A model generated the notes under the pieces. It saw only the letters and a list, made by a program, of their open reading frames with translations, was not told the DNA's origin and did no database searches. A stretch of 64,000 bases of DNA from Prostheceraeus crozeri (Eukaryota; Platyhelminthes; Polycladida; Euryleptidae), in contig CAJQUW010009193.1 of NCBI GenBank assembly GCA_907163375.1, positions 62,001 to 126,000 of the forward strand, given 5' to 3'. Numbering within the stretch: position 1 is the first letter of the stretch; each line of letters begins with the position of its first letter. Below, piece after piece: positions 44,700-55,300 of the stretch. The translations under genes were made by a program, and so were the position numbers.

Positions 44700-45878
44700 A
44701 GTGGTGTGACTCAAACAGCGCTCTTTCAGCATGTCTTTCACGTTATGAGGAGTAAAAAATCAAAGCATATTAAAGAAAATTTTGAAAGCAATAACATAAT
44801 AAAATACTAATATCACTAATATCGTTGTTTTCATTTGATAGAACTTCGGCTATCTTGCTACCTTTTTCTTGGACAGTTGAATACTCCACGTTATATCAAG
44901 ACTCATATGCTTTCAATAACCCCTCCAAACTGTGATTTGCCATCTCTAACTTTTGGATACCTTTTGCTGATTATCGGTGCCGACAGGCAAGCATGCAACA
45001 TGGTAGGCAAGAACGAGGTATAATTCTGCGTCTTATTTAAAGAGGCCATAAAAGTACAAGTAATAGTGACTGAATCAATGTCACTCACGACTCATTAAAC
45101 GTCTCTGGAAGTGCAAGAAGAAGAACCAAAACAGAGCGACTAAGAGAAAGGCTAGATCTCAATCTCTCAAGGATTTATGTACAGAGAAGAAAATTGCGGT
45201 CATATTGCTGAGTGCTTTGTAATAAATACGAGTTCAATTCAGTGCTCTTATTAATTCATATCCGTAACAAAGCTCTGAGCACGCTTGTTCTAAATGCTCA
45301 GTTTTTCTGGCAGACACAATTTTAAAATAACAAATCAAATCTTTCAAAACAACACGCTTCATCGTACTTCTTTCGCAGCTGACCATGGATCATTTTTTAG
45401 AAATAAATTGGAAATGTACTTAGCATTTGTCAAGAAAGATTTAGAGCAAATGGAGAAACATGACTTGCGCAGAACATTTGTATTGAAATAACATCTAATC
45501 GGAAATTTACTTCTCATTTTTTATTGAGATTTGGATATCAATTGCAAACAGTGTTTGCTAATGAGTGTAACCATTGTACTTTTAACAGCTCGTGTGTGCA
45601 GTAGCATGTGTCTTCACTCTTAACATATTTGCTTTTGCTGTGACTGCTCCTTCTGTTGTTTGAAGCAGAGAATGATTGCAGAAATCTCAAACTGTGCTGG
45701 AGATGTAGAAAGCATTAGTCTCTTGTTTAGTCTAACTCTATGAAAATAACATCGATAAGGATATAAATCAAACACTCAGATTAAGAATGGTAGAGTGGCT
45801 GCATCTATTTTAGATAAATAACTGATTCTCAATTGACAGACAGACCGCGAGCGTCTGTCACTTTTTAAGATGTACATG
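44700..45878. other. No gene recognised
   Basis: Several short frames without features. A hairpin GACAGAC/GTCTGTC lies at about 45835-45858, just before the MITE arm. Confidence 0.45.
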
Positions 45879-46013
45879 TAGTCTGTCCACCGGAAAGAGT
45901 TTCTGCAGGGAACGAGACTGAAAATGAGACTTTATTTATCACACCCTTATGGTTATCATCTGCGGCTCTTCCGAGTTCTACCCGTTTTCTCATCGTGTCA
46001 CTCAGGATCAAAT
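45879..46013 (+). repeat. Family A MITE, left arm only
   Basis: TAGTCTGTCC, GAGTTTCTGCAGGGAACGAG and CTGAAAATGAGA match the left arm of the element at 4085-4779, and the similarity ends near GATCAAATAACAG. Confidence 0.7.
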
Positions 46014-48930
46014 AACAGCCTGTGCAAATACAGTGTGTCCCAAAAGTCGCTAAAAACTTTAATTGTAGATGGTAGCTCTCCTATTATACCGATTAGTCTG
46101 AAATTTTCAGAGAAGAAACTAGACACCATGAGGTTTTGGTAAATAGTAAGCCAGTCTTCCTTTGAATTCTCAAAGGTATGTTATATAATTTTTTGAATTA
46201 TAATAAATTTTAAGCCTTCTTAACAAATGGTGAAAGTGAAAACTAATAATTTTTCACTAGAACATTGAATATTGCGCACAAGTAGAGGTCATGATTGATC
46301 ATTTGCACTCACAGTCACTTTGTGTACACCATGATATTATTGAATCATTTGGTGGCGATCGATAAGTGAGCCAAGTGCCTGCTGTACATCATCTGTTGAG
46401 ATCGTCTCCGGCTTTGGTTAGCTTTTGTCAGAGGTTGTCCTGGGGATTCTTGCATCTGTCATGCTCGGTGTTGAACTTTCGTATGCAGGAGAAGCACTAG
46501 AACAATAAACATCTGTTCAGGCCTGGCTTCTTCTATATAATTGGTAAGGAGGCACATTAACACAAAAAATGAGCTAGGTGATCTTCAGAGATGGGAGGTG
46601 GGATGCAGTGGGCCAGGGACTTATAGTTTTCTATTTCCCTTTTCTACTGCTGAGCATATATCAACTGATCATGCCTATTCAAATTCATTATTCAATATCA
46701 ACTGATCTTAATTGTGGCATATATGCTTTTACCTCCACTTTTCCAATTTTCATCCATCGGTCTCCTGTTGTTTTACAATATCCATTTTTAATTTCCTTAT
46801 GGTGACCATTATCCTATTCTGTTTCCACTACCGGCATCTGTAGTCGGTAAAGTATATTAGACGTCTGTTTAGAACGTGTATTTGGCAGTGTTTGGAATCT
46901 ATGGTATTAGTACATGCATATTAACAGTAAGAATGAGTAGTGTTACAAGTCTTCAGATTTCTATTTTTACCAGATATTGTGCCAAAGCTGATCAATTTTA
47001 ATTCGTTGCCACAAGAAAGCTCCATTGAGTTCTTTTAAGAACAGATTAATCCAATGGTTACAGTAGCATTGCATCTGTACACTTGCAGATTGGAGAACGC
47101 CAAGACTTAACCAATAATTTGAATTAGTAAGCATCATATTCTATTATAAATGGCTGCTGGAATGATTTTCATCATCGTATAAGAATGGACTTTGCGCTAG
47201 CAGATCACAGATTGCGATTATTTAACTTTCGCCCATGATCGCACATAGACGTGTATACGAACAACTTAGCATCATCAATGAATGTTGAATATAGGGGCCA
47301 TCATCATATTCAAAGTTGGAAATCAAAAATAGTTTGTTGAAAACTTTTCTATGGCAGCAGTTGATGAACTTGATATCTCCACAACTGTTTTCAAAGTTTA
47401 AAGGTGTAATAGTTTTGGCTCAGCAGGCCTATTTAAGATATGAACAAATTTAAGAGTTCTGCTTAACGCAGCAAATCAATTTAAATACAGTTAACCAACT
47501 TAGGTCTTATTGTAGCAGTAGACATTGTGAAGTTGTCTCCGAATACAGCTGATCCTATGCGCACTGGCCGTTAAAATCGAAAATAATCAAAAAAGTACAC
47601 GGGCTTGAGACGTCGCATGTTGATTAGGTACGGGTTCGCTGTAAACCAAAACCTCCTAAAGCTAATAAAAAAGTCCTGAGTGAGGCAAAGCGTTTCAGGA
47701 AGCTAGAGACTTAGTTATATTCTTTAGTAGGTCAAAATTTCATTTCAATGTAGCTTCCTAAAATTCTAGTAGGTGGCACTTTAGCATGCAGGTTTCGTCG
47801 ATTTTAGGATGTGACAGAACACAGTATAGCTTTAGAAACACACGGTAGAAATTTTCAAAATCCTTCGAGCAGTTTGGGATAAAAATGCAAAAAACTACTT
47901 TTAAATACACAAATAAACATTAAAAAAGGTAATATAAAGAGCTACACATCTATGACTATATTTTTCTAAGCACATTCAAATGTTTTCAAATCAACTTTAG
48001 AAAAATCGGTGGAATAGCTAGTTCACTAGAAGACGATCAGTTCGACATGTGTCAACTTTTTATATAAGTAGTATATTACAATTGAAATCCAACTTTAAAG
48101 CATCCCGGACCTGCATTCAAGAGGGTAGAAGTGTAATGACCTATATGCCCTATGCCAACAGTTTTGATCTATTCGTGCGAGAAGTCTTTGTGCTGCTTGA
48201 CTTTTTTCATGATAAGTCGGAAAATCAGTAGTGCATTTGATTTTCCTAAAAAGTAATTAAAAGAAATATACCCAATTTGAAACTTTTACCAGATGATGAA
48301 GAAATGATGATGAGCACTACGAATTGCTGTGAGTTTGCTAAAAAATTTCAGCTGATTCCTATGAGTACTTCCTGAGATTTTGGTAAAAATAGTAAAGCAA
48401 TTGTAGAACTTTGATCATGTAATACACCTGCTGAAAGTGCAGCAGTCCTTCTCTGCATACACCATGGCAGCTTGGATTGCAGACGTGGCTTCCAAGTTAA
48501 CATGTACACGCAGACCTAACAAGATATACATCATACAGTCACAAACCGTCTCAATGAAAATTTATAATTTCTCCATTTTTTGCATATTTTTGTTCCAATG
48601 ATAATAAGCTTTAGTTCTGATGAAAATTTATAACTGTATCACATCGCAATTTATTAGAATTAGCAATTCATTTTTTACAGAAATGAGTAAATGTTAAAAA
48701 TTTGTGAACCTTTGCAGCACAAACCATCTATGTCAGTTAGACGGTTTGCTTGTTTTAGAGCTTTGTCAACAAATCGCATTAGGAAGCTTTCTAAGTATGG
48801 AATTCATGAATTGAAATCCGACTTCTATGAGAAAGTTTAGTAGATTAGCGGTTTTGGACCTGAAGTACGTAATTGTTACCGTATAACGATTGTTTGAAAA
48901 CTGCTGCTGATGACAAAGTACATGATATCT
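46014..48930. other. No gene recognised
   Basis: A CAGTGTGTCCCAAAAGTCGC word at about 46030 resembles a DNA-transposon end but has no visible partner. Otherwise AT-rich noncoding sequence. Confidence 0.45.
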
Positions 48931-48936
48931 TTCTTA

Positions 48937-49435
48937 CAGCCTCCTGTGAACATAGTGATTGATCTCTTTTTATTTGTCGACGACTTCAGTATCAACTTGA
49001 TGACCGATGCTGAGTGCAACCTGAATGATCCAGCCTCATGTGAACATACATGTACATGTACCTATATTTATTCACATGTGAGTGACTCCAATAACAACTT
49101 GATGTTCGCTACCAATGCAACGTAAATGCTACTTTCTCCTGTGAGCATCCTGATCTCACTTTATCTGTGAGTGACTGTGTTGGCATCTTGATGACCGCTT
49201 GTGAGTGCAATGTGTGTGCTACAACCTCCTGTGAACATCCTAGATTATCTACATTTGTGAGCGACTCTGTTGGCATCTTGACGAAACCCGCAGCCGACTG
49301 CAGCTCAAATTGTATATCCTCCCGCTAGCATCCTAATCAGCTGTGAGCGACTCCAGTAACATTCTAATGACCACTACCGACTACAACGTAGATGCTGCAG
49401 CCACCTGTGAGAATCCTGAGTACACTGAGTCCTGA
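48937..49435 (+). repeat. Degenerate minisatellite, period about 93 bp, five to six units
   Basis: Recurrent landmarks are CCTCCTGTGAACATCC (starts near 48940, 49034, 49136, 49227, 49317, 49401) and a middle block GTGAGTGACTCYRNTRRCATCTTGATGACC. Unit lengths vary from about 84 to 102 bp. The first unit or two are open in one frame; later units contain stops. Confidence 0.75.
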
Positions 49436-49439
49436 ATCA

Positions 49440-51640
49440 AAGTCACGCAATCATGAAAAATACAAGGCGTACCCTCACAAATGCATTTTTCCTTGATTCC
49501 GAAAAGATTATAAGAGCAGTAAAATCAATCGAACCTGATAAAATGAATGTTGCTACGGATATTTCTGGACTTTAGCATGAACCTGACGGCTTGATATATT
49601 ATAAGTTGTATTTTGATGAGGATGGGCAACTTCTTTATTTGGGCAGAAAAAAATGTGCAACAACACCCACATGACAACAAGACGCAAAATAAAGATGGTT
49701 AAGTTTGAACATCTCCAGTCTTTGAAGAGTAGAGATTCACATGACTTTTATGACTCCCCCCTCATTTTTAAAAAATATCAATACCGCACTTATTGTTTTC
49801 ATGAAAATTTTGTTGAACGTTAAAATGCATAATAATACTTACCATGTTGATCGTAAATGCTATTTTTATGCCAACTTCTTTGATATTGCGGTAAAAAGAA
49901 ACGATCATTAAATTATTTTTTTTAAATATGCTATCAAAATATCTGTAATGTACTGTTACATATGAATATTATCATGAAAATTCTAAATTAAATGTAATCT
50001 ATGCCGATAACACCCAATTAAATTGTGTTACATCAATTCAATCTGTATAAGAATTTCATTATGAAACTTGAGAAATTACAGCACTACAATTAATTTAACG
50101 ATTTTAATTATCGGATCATTTAATCAATACATTGTATATTCATATTTTAAATACATTGTAAACATCAATGCAGTAATTAGACTGAATACACATGTCTAAA
50201 ACATGACAAGCTATGCTATAACGAATACTTGATTATTAAAATTATCCTACATGTGCACTTACATGTATACATTGAGTAAACACTTAAGTGCATTTCTAGC
50301 GTGCATTAGGCACAATTTTAGAAATTTTGTTTTGTAATGTATAAAGAGACATACCTAAATCGAGATGCTAATTAATGAAATACCTAAAGATGCCAATTAA
50401 TGAAAATTCCTTTATATTTTATTTGAATTGTGTCCAACTTACATTAACACTTAAGTACAAATCGTCTATCTGCTTATTAGCACTCAAAAGGGAATACATT
50501 GAAAAAGAAAAAACCTTCTATATGAGAAATGGTTGTTCCGCTATTCATGATCGAGTTAGACGGTTTGTGCTTTTCTTATTTATCGCTTCCAGAAAGATTG
50601 GTTACTTTTCATTTAGACGGCTTGCGACTGTGACCATCGATATAAATGAATAAAAGGAAAGACGAGGCCAATAAATAAGATCTTATTGTGACAATATTTC
50701 GACTGTCTTTTTTACAAGTCTGATAACAAAAAGAATTCTATCAACACTTTTATATACAAAATTTGAAACAATATGGATTTTGTTTAAGCATTACATTCAT
50801 AGCTGGTGAATTCACTTTGATACAATATTTCTCTACCGTCTTTCGTTCATAGGTGTTGAAAAACTTGTGTTGGGGAATTAATATCTTGAGCTTATCAGAT
50901 GTTAAACAAATGGAGGCGTGTTTACTTTTGAAATATTTATAAACATCGTTGTCTTTCAGTAAGCTGTTGATGTATTCTTCGTCTTATGGTACAATGAGAT
51001 TCGCCAATATAATGCATGATTCACTACAGATTTTGCATTTTATTTGATAAACCGTATTTTTCATAAAGTAGATACTCTCGTTATTATAATAGGAACAACT
51101 ACTTTATGCCCATCGATTTCACAGTTTGACTGCCTATCAAGGCACTAAATAAAAAAAATGAGAAGAGGATGCATACGTTTAATACGAACCACGTTTTACA
51201 TGATACGTGGTTCATTTATGTGTGACATCAATGGAAAGCACGAGAGCCGATTGAATATTGATTTTAGAATGTGTTCCCTTCTATGAACAACTCTGATGAC
51301 ATATTTTACCGTCCCTAAATACCAAATTCAAATATTTGTAACCTTGCTCTGTGATCAAAATAAATGAGAGCGATCAAGCATTCGCCAATAAAGTACATGT
51401 ACTTGCAACAATGTTATTATTGAAAACATGAAGCATAATTACAGCGTTTGTTCTCTCAAAACATTTCAAAGCTCCTCCAACGCGCTTCACCCAAAAAAAG
51501 TAAATTGACATCGGAATCGATGCAGTGTTCATGCTACTAGGCTTGTTAGTTAAATAAATGCAATTAATGAGCACTAATAGCTGTTGATTTAACTTTTTTA
51601 AACTTTATTGCGAAACAATACAGAAGGATAGTGGCTTCCG
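49440..51640. other. No gene recognised
   Basis: Very AT-rich, with CACGTATCATG-type short palindromes near 51185-51215 (ATACGAACCACGTTTTACATG/ATACGTGG). The last part is probably the decayed upstream half of the Penelope-like element that follows. Confidence 0.4.
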
Positions 51641-51641
51641 A

Positions 51642-52556
51642 TGTTTTTGGAGCATTAAGTCTACTGAAGAATTTTTGAACGTTGCAAATAATAAAAATAA
51701 TGTCTTTTCAATTTTTCCACATTGTACACTAGCCTCAATCATGAAGACATATGTGCACATCTGTTTAGCTTGCTGGAGCTAGTTTTTAACTCCACGTCGA
51801 GAAAATTTCTTTGTGTTGGTTTTAATAAAACTTTTTTCGCTGGTAAAACGTACAAGGGTTATCACTGTTTTAGTTTGGAAATGTTGAAGTCCGCAATTAA
51901 GTTTGTTATTTCGGAAGTTTTCGTTGTTTTTGGTGGCTTGGCATTCAAGCAGGTTAGGGGCATTCCTATGGGGGGAAATTGCAGCCCTATGTTAGCTGAT
52001 TTGTTGATTGTATTCGTTTTTATGAAATTGTTAGTGTCGAACAAGAAATTCGGATTAGCTAGATTGATGTCTTGCACCACACGTTGCATCGATGATATAT
52101 GTCTTTTCAATTATAAACATTTTGACACTTTGTTGACTAAGATTTATCCCGCGGATTTGAAGGCTGAGAGAAATGGGACGGATAACACCTCAGTAGAATA
52201 TCTCGATGTCAAGCTTAATATTTGTAGTGATGGTTTTACATACATCAGTTTTTCATAAGGTTGAGCAATTTTGTTTTGATGTTATTGTTTTCACTTTTCC
52301 CGACAGTCTTCTTCCTCTTCATATGGGTGCGAATGTCTTTGCCAGTCAAGTTCTTCGTTACCTTAGGATATGTTCTCATCTGCCGTATGCCATTGTTAAA
52401 GTTAAAAGCACGTTTAAAGTTTTTGTGAAACGCGGATATGAAGCCTGCAAGTTAATCAAATGTATGGAGAGACTGTTGAAAAAGCATTTTTTAGTTTTGT
52501 TTAAATTTGGTTTGCAGTCAGCCAGAGAATTTTGTATTTTGTGTGGCTTCATTTAA
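51642..52556 (+). pseudogene. Penelope/Naiad-like reverse transcriptase, frameshifted
   Basis: Three frames together cover the RT. 51642-51709 reads FWSIKSTEEFLNV. 51707-52258 contains NFSTLYTSLNHEDI (motif A; the catalytic Asp of the usual DFSTLYTSL is Asn), QVRGIPMGGNCSPMLADLL (motif B-like block) and RCIDDICLFNY (motif C; IDD intact, preceding Tyr replaced by Cys), then VEYLDVKLNI. 52206-52556, in a third phase, holds VFHKVEQFCFDVI...FPDSLLPLH and a late VLRYLRICS block. GIPMGxNCxPxLADL is typical of a Penelope-like clade widespread in invertebrates (Naiads, from memory). The N-terminal nuclease of that clade is not seen here. Inactive. Confidence 0.75.
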
Positions 52557-52588
52557 GAGTGTCATCATTGTTAAGTCATGTGTGGGGT

Positions 52589-52669
52589 CCGCCTTTTTGG
52601 CGGGGGTCCGCCAGCTAGGGTTTGAGCGTACAAAATGTTAAAGGAGGACCCGAAACGCGACCTAGCTGG
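52589..52669 (+). ncRNA. Structured RNA motif with pseudoknot-like pairing, copy 2
   Basis: Same layout as 1114-1198: hairpin CCGCC/GGCGG (52589-52603, T5 loop); strand a GGGTCC (52604-52609); strand b CCAGCTAGG (52611-52619); TTTGAGCGT (52621-52629); a' GGACCC (52646-52651); GAAACGC (52652-52658); GA; b' CCTAGCTGG (52661-52669). All three variable helices differ in sequence from copy 1 yet remain paired, while the two single-stranded words are unchanged. It begins 33 bases after the stop of the RT frame, so it is most likely the 3' untranslated region of that Penelope-like element. Confidence 0.7.
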
Positions 52670-52816
52670 TCATTTTGCTGATGAACCCCTTCTATGATTA
52701 TTCTTTTCTGGTATGTCTTGTATAAAGATTGTAAATATGTTTAATTTTTCGGTACGCCATCTAAGTATTATTTCTTTCTTTTATACTACCCGATGACCGG
52801 CGTGAACGCTTTCAAC

Positions 52817-52832
52817 AGCCCTTTTCAGGGCT
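52817..52832 (+). terminator. Histone-mRNA-type 3' stem-loop
   Basis: AGCCCT-TTTC-AGGGCT: six perfect base pairs, a TTTC tetraloop, preceded by CAAC and followed by ACAC. The metazoan histone stem-loop is GGYYCU-UUYC-AGRRCC with an A-rich 5' flank and ACCCA-like 3' flank. Here the closing pair is A-T instead of G-C. No histone gene is present. It lies about 150 bp downstream of the structured motif of the Penelope-like element. Confidence 0.45.
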
Positions 52833-53676
52833 ACACTTATTATTTATTGAGTTTCTATTGTATATTATTGTTCATTCGAAGTGCAGTAACCTGACTTTTC
52901 CCATAATTTCATTACCCTTGTATTGAAATAGAGTTCCTCTCCATGTCCTCATGAAAATGGTTTGACTATTTGAAAAGTGTAGCAGATAACAATGTGTTAA
53001 AATATAATAGATTTAAATTGAACGCTATAGTCCATCAGAAAGTGCGAGGGTGTAGTACTGCAATTTAGTCGATTTTCCTTCAAGTCAACTATTGATGCAA
53101 TATTTGTACACAGCTTTGACAATGAATGCGGTACAATTTCAGAATCTATTTACATGCATATCAAAACGCTATTTTTAAAATTAATTGAATTATCATGCAT
53201 AAATACACATGTGAAGCCCAGCACTAGAACTGTGCTGTGCGCCGGTCGTGTCTATTTCGCTCTGATTGCTTTGTGCATTGTTATCTTTCTCATCGGTTTC
53301 CGTCGGCCATTTTGGATAATTTTTATATCGCTCGATTGCCCATCTCCTTGTGAACATCGCTGGAGCCCGCGTCTTCTTCATCAACGACGATTAACACCGC
53401 TATTCGACGATTCCCCCTGGCTGCCCCATCACTGTTGATTGGTGCTCACAATCTCCATTTCCTGCCGGCTGTGGTGTGTGTGACTTACATGCGTCCTAGA
53501 TATCAGTCATTGCATTCACTGAAAGAGTGTGCGGATTCTCTTTCTCTGAACTTCTTGTTATCAGATAGTTAACTGATCCAGCCCGTCATCGGTTGCGTAG
53601 TGTAGCTGTCTTGGTCTGTGAACCAGCATTGAAGTTCGTGATTTCGAACCCTTGATATTCTTTTTCCCTGGTGAGA
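52833..53676. other. No gene recognised; later part probable 5' UTR of the next LINE
   Basis: Frames such as 53154-53438 have no recognisable features. The T- and C-rich stretch before 53677 likely belongs to the 5' untranslated region of the LINE. Confidence 0.4.
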
Positions 53677-54399
53677 ATGGATTCTCAAAATGGGCATAGA
53701 TCTGGCAGAAATACTCGCTCAAATTCTTTGAATGATGCCACTCTCGACATCATCAAAAGCATGTTGAATGATCAGAAAGAAGAAATCATCAGAAAAGTAG
53801 ACCAATTAAACGAAAATGTGACAAATTTGACGTCCAGAATTGATCGCCTTGAGAGCTCCATATCAAGAGTAGCACAAATACAAAACGAACAACAGAGAGA
53901 AATCAATGAAATAAAGGAAGCAATATCTACCCCTATGATGATTGAAGCTGTAATCTCCGAAGTTGAAAATAGACAGGCTCGCATAAACGATGTTGTAATT
54001 TTTGGTCTCTCCGAAATCGATGCTGGAACTCTTGAGGAGCGCAAACTTCATGACGAACAAAAAGTCAAAGAACTTGTCAATTTCCTTGACGTCCCTGACG
54101 TTGAATGGTCTCGCTGTCAACGCATTGGCAAAATTCGAGGCTCTGGACCCCGACCATTGCGAGTAAAAGTTAGCAACCTCGAAAAGAAGCGAACCTTGAT
54201 TCGTCAATCAAAGCAACTCAAAAATACTGTTTTCGACAAAGTTTACGTGAGACCAGACTTGACTCCTATGCAGCAAGTCGCAGATCGCAATTTAAGACAG
54301 GAATTGAGGGACAGAAGATCCAAGGGTGAAAATGTCACAATCTTTCGTGGGAGAATCCATAAGCAGTCAGACTTGCAGCATCAACATTTTCAAATGTGA
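53677..54399 (+). CDS. LINE ORF1 protein, open reading frame intact
   Basis: 240 residues from the ATG at 53677 (MDSQNGHRSGRNTRSNSLND). A coiled coil follows at about residues 25-85 (heptads such as IIRKVDQLNENVTNLTSRID). Next is the RRM-like core: RINDVVIFGLSEID, WSRCQRIGKIRGSGPRPLRV, and RQSKQLKNTVFDKVYVRPDL. The C-terminal domain has RNLRQELRDRRSKGENVTIF and FRGRIHKQ. The order and spacing match L1/CR1-type ORF1 RNA chaperones, and the family relation with the broken ORF1 at 21761-22446 is clear. The frame is uninterrupted and of normal length, and its stop overlaps the start of the endonuclease frame. Only the rest of the element is damaged. Confidence 0.85.
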   Translation: MDSQNGHRSGRNTRSNSLNDATLDIIKSMLNDQKEEIIRKVDQLNENVTNLTSRIDRLESSISRVAQIQNEQQREINEIKEAISTPMMIEAVISEVENRQARINDVVIFGLSEIDAGTLEERKLHDEQKVKELVNFLDVPDVEWSRCQRIGKIRGSGPRPLRVKVSNLEKKRTLIRQSKQLKNTVFDKVYVRPDLTPMQQVADRNLRQELRDRRSKGENVTIFRGRIHKQSDLQHQHFQM

Positions 54400-55001
54400 T
54401 TTTACCTTCGAAGTCAATTTGTCTTCCTCGTTTCTTGTCTACAAATGTCAACCATGCGATTTCAAAGATGGACCACATTCGTGCTTTGGCTTCTTCAAAG
54501 TCAATACAGATTTTTGCAGTGACTGAGTCGTGGCTCACTAAAGACCATTCTGATTCGCTTCTGTCTTTGCAGGATAGCATTGTGTTTCGAGATGATCGTA
54601 GCGATGGACGGGTTGGCGGGGGAGTGGCTGTATGGACTCGATGCTTTCTCGACGCTCACCGCTTCTCAACCCAAGGTGCTGAGTATGGCACGAACAGTGT
54701 GTGGTTGCTGCTTCACCGCTTGAAACTATGCTTTGTGTGCATCTATATCCCTCCATTATCTGTTGTTCGCTCAGCATGCAATGTAATGTCCTTCATCTCA
54801 CAGAATCTTGATGACGTTCTGTCGCGTTATTCAGACTATGAAATCATACTAACTGGTGACTTCAATCGACTGGACATCTCATATCTGCTTAATGCATTTG
54901 ATCTTTCCAGCATTGTGAACTCTCCAACACGCGGGAGCGCCATTCTTGATTTGGTTATGCTATCTTCTTCAATTGGCAGTCAGTATCAGATGGAGGTTTA
55001 A
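54396..55001 (+). pseudogene. LINE ORF2 endonuclease domain, RT missing
   Basis: About 200 residues. Blocks of the apurinic-like endonuclease are FLSTNVNHAISKMDHIRALA (first block with catalytic Asn), IFAVTESWLTKDHSD (catalytic Glu), DGRVGGGVAVWTR, CFVCIYIPPLS, YEIILTGDFNRLD (catalytic Asp/Asn) and RGSAILDLVMLSS. The last His block is readable only in another frame (HSSYDFITVKL, about 55021-55053), so a frameshift lies near 54995. A degraded linker follows to about 55250, and no RT motifs occur downstream. Cannot retrotranspose. Confidence 0.8.
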
Positions 55002-55280
55002 GTGACATTTCGGGTGTCCCTCATAGTAGCTACGACTTTATAACTGTGAAACTGAAATAAAAGGGTAATGGAGTGGGCCAGCTTCCAAGGGCCTACAGCA
55101 ACCTTGTCATGTTGACTAATATAAAAGTGTGCCTCCTCCGTCGTCTTTACCTTACGCCGAAATATGCGTCCCTTCCTTTGCAACAAACTTGTTGTTAAGG
55201 TAAAAAATCTATATATACGATCTTTACTTGATAAGTTAGCCCCCTTAGTGGGAATTGAAAAAGCAGTCTCAGCGTGCTGT

Positions 55281-55300
55281 GAAAAAAAAAAAAAAAAAAA
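55281..55300 (+). repeat. Poly(A) tract
   Basis: An A18 run followed by GAAAAAGG. It ends the similarity to the LINE and could be the 3' end of a prematurely polyadenylated, retroposed transcript. Confidence 0.8.

Larger units (their letters stand above)
53677..55300 (+). mobile_element. CR1/L2-like LINE, complete at the 5' side but lacking the reverse transcriptase
   Basis: Intact ORF1 followed by an endonuclease that overlaps it by a few bases. The similarity fades after about 55250, where an A18 run (55281-55300) ends the unit. The RT and normal 3' end are absent. LINEs normally lose their 5' side, so this is the reverse of the usual truncation. Confidence 0.7.

Noticed and set aside
46030..46060. 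Tc1/mariner-like end CAGTGTGTCCCAAAAGT
   Set aside because: No inverted partner or transposase was found; left as a note only.
52621..52660. SECIS element
   Set aside because: The UGA and GA on opposite strands next to a helix are suggestive, but the inner helix is only four base pairs and an AA apical loop at the right distance is lacking. Kept only as an alternative to test.
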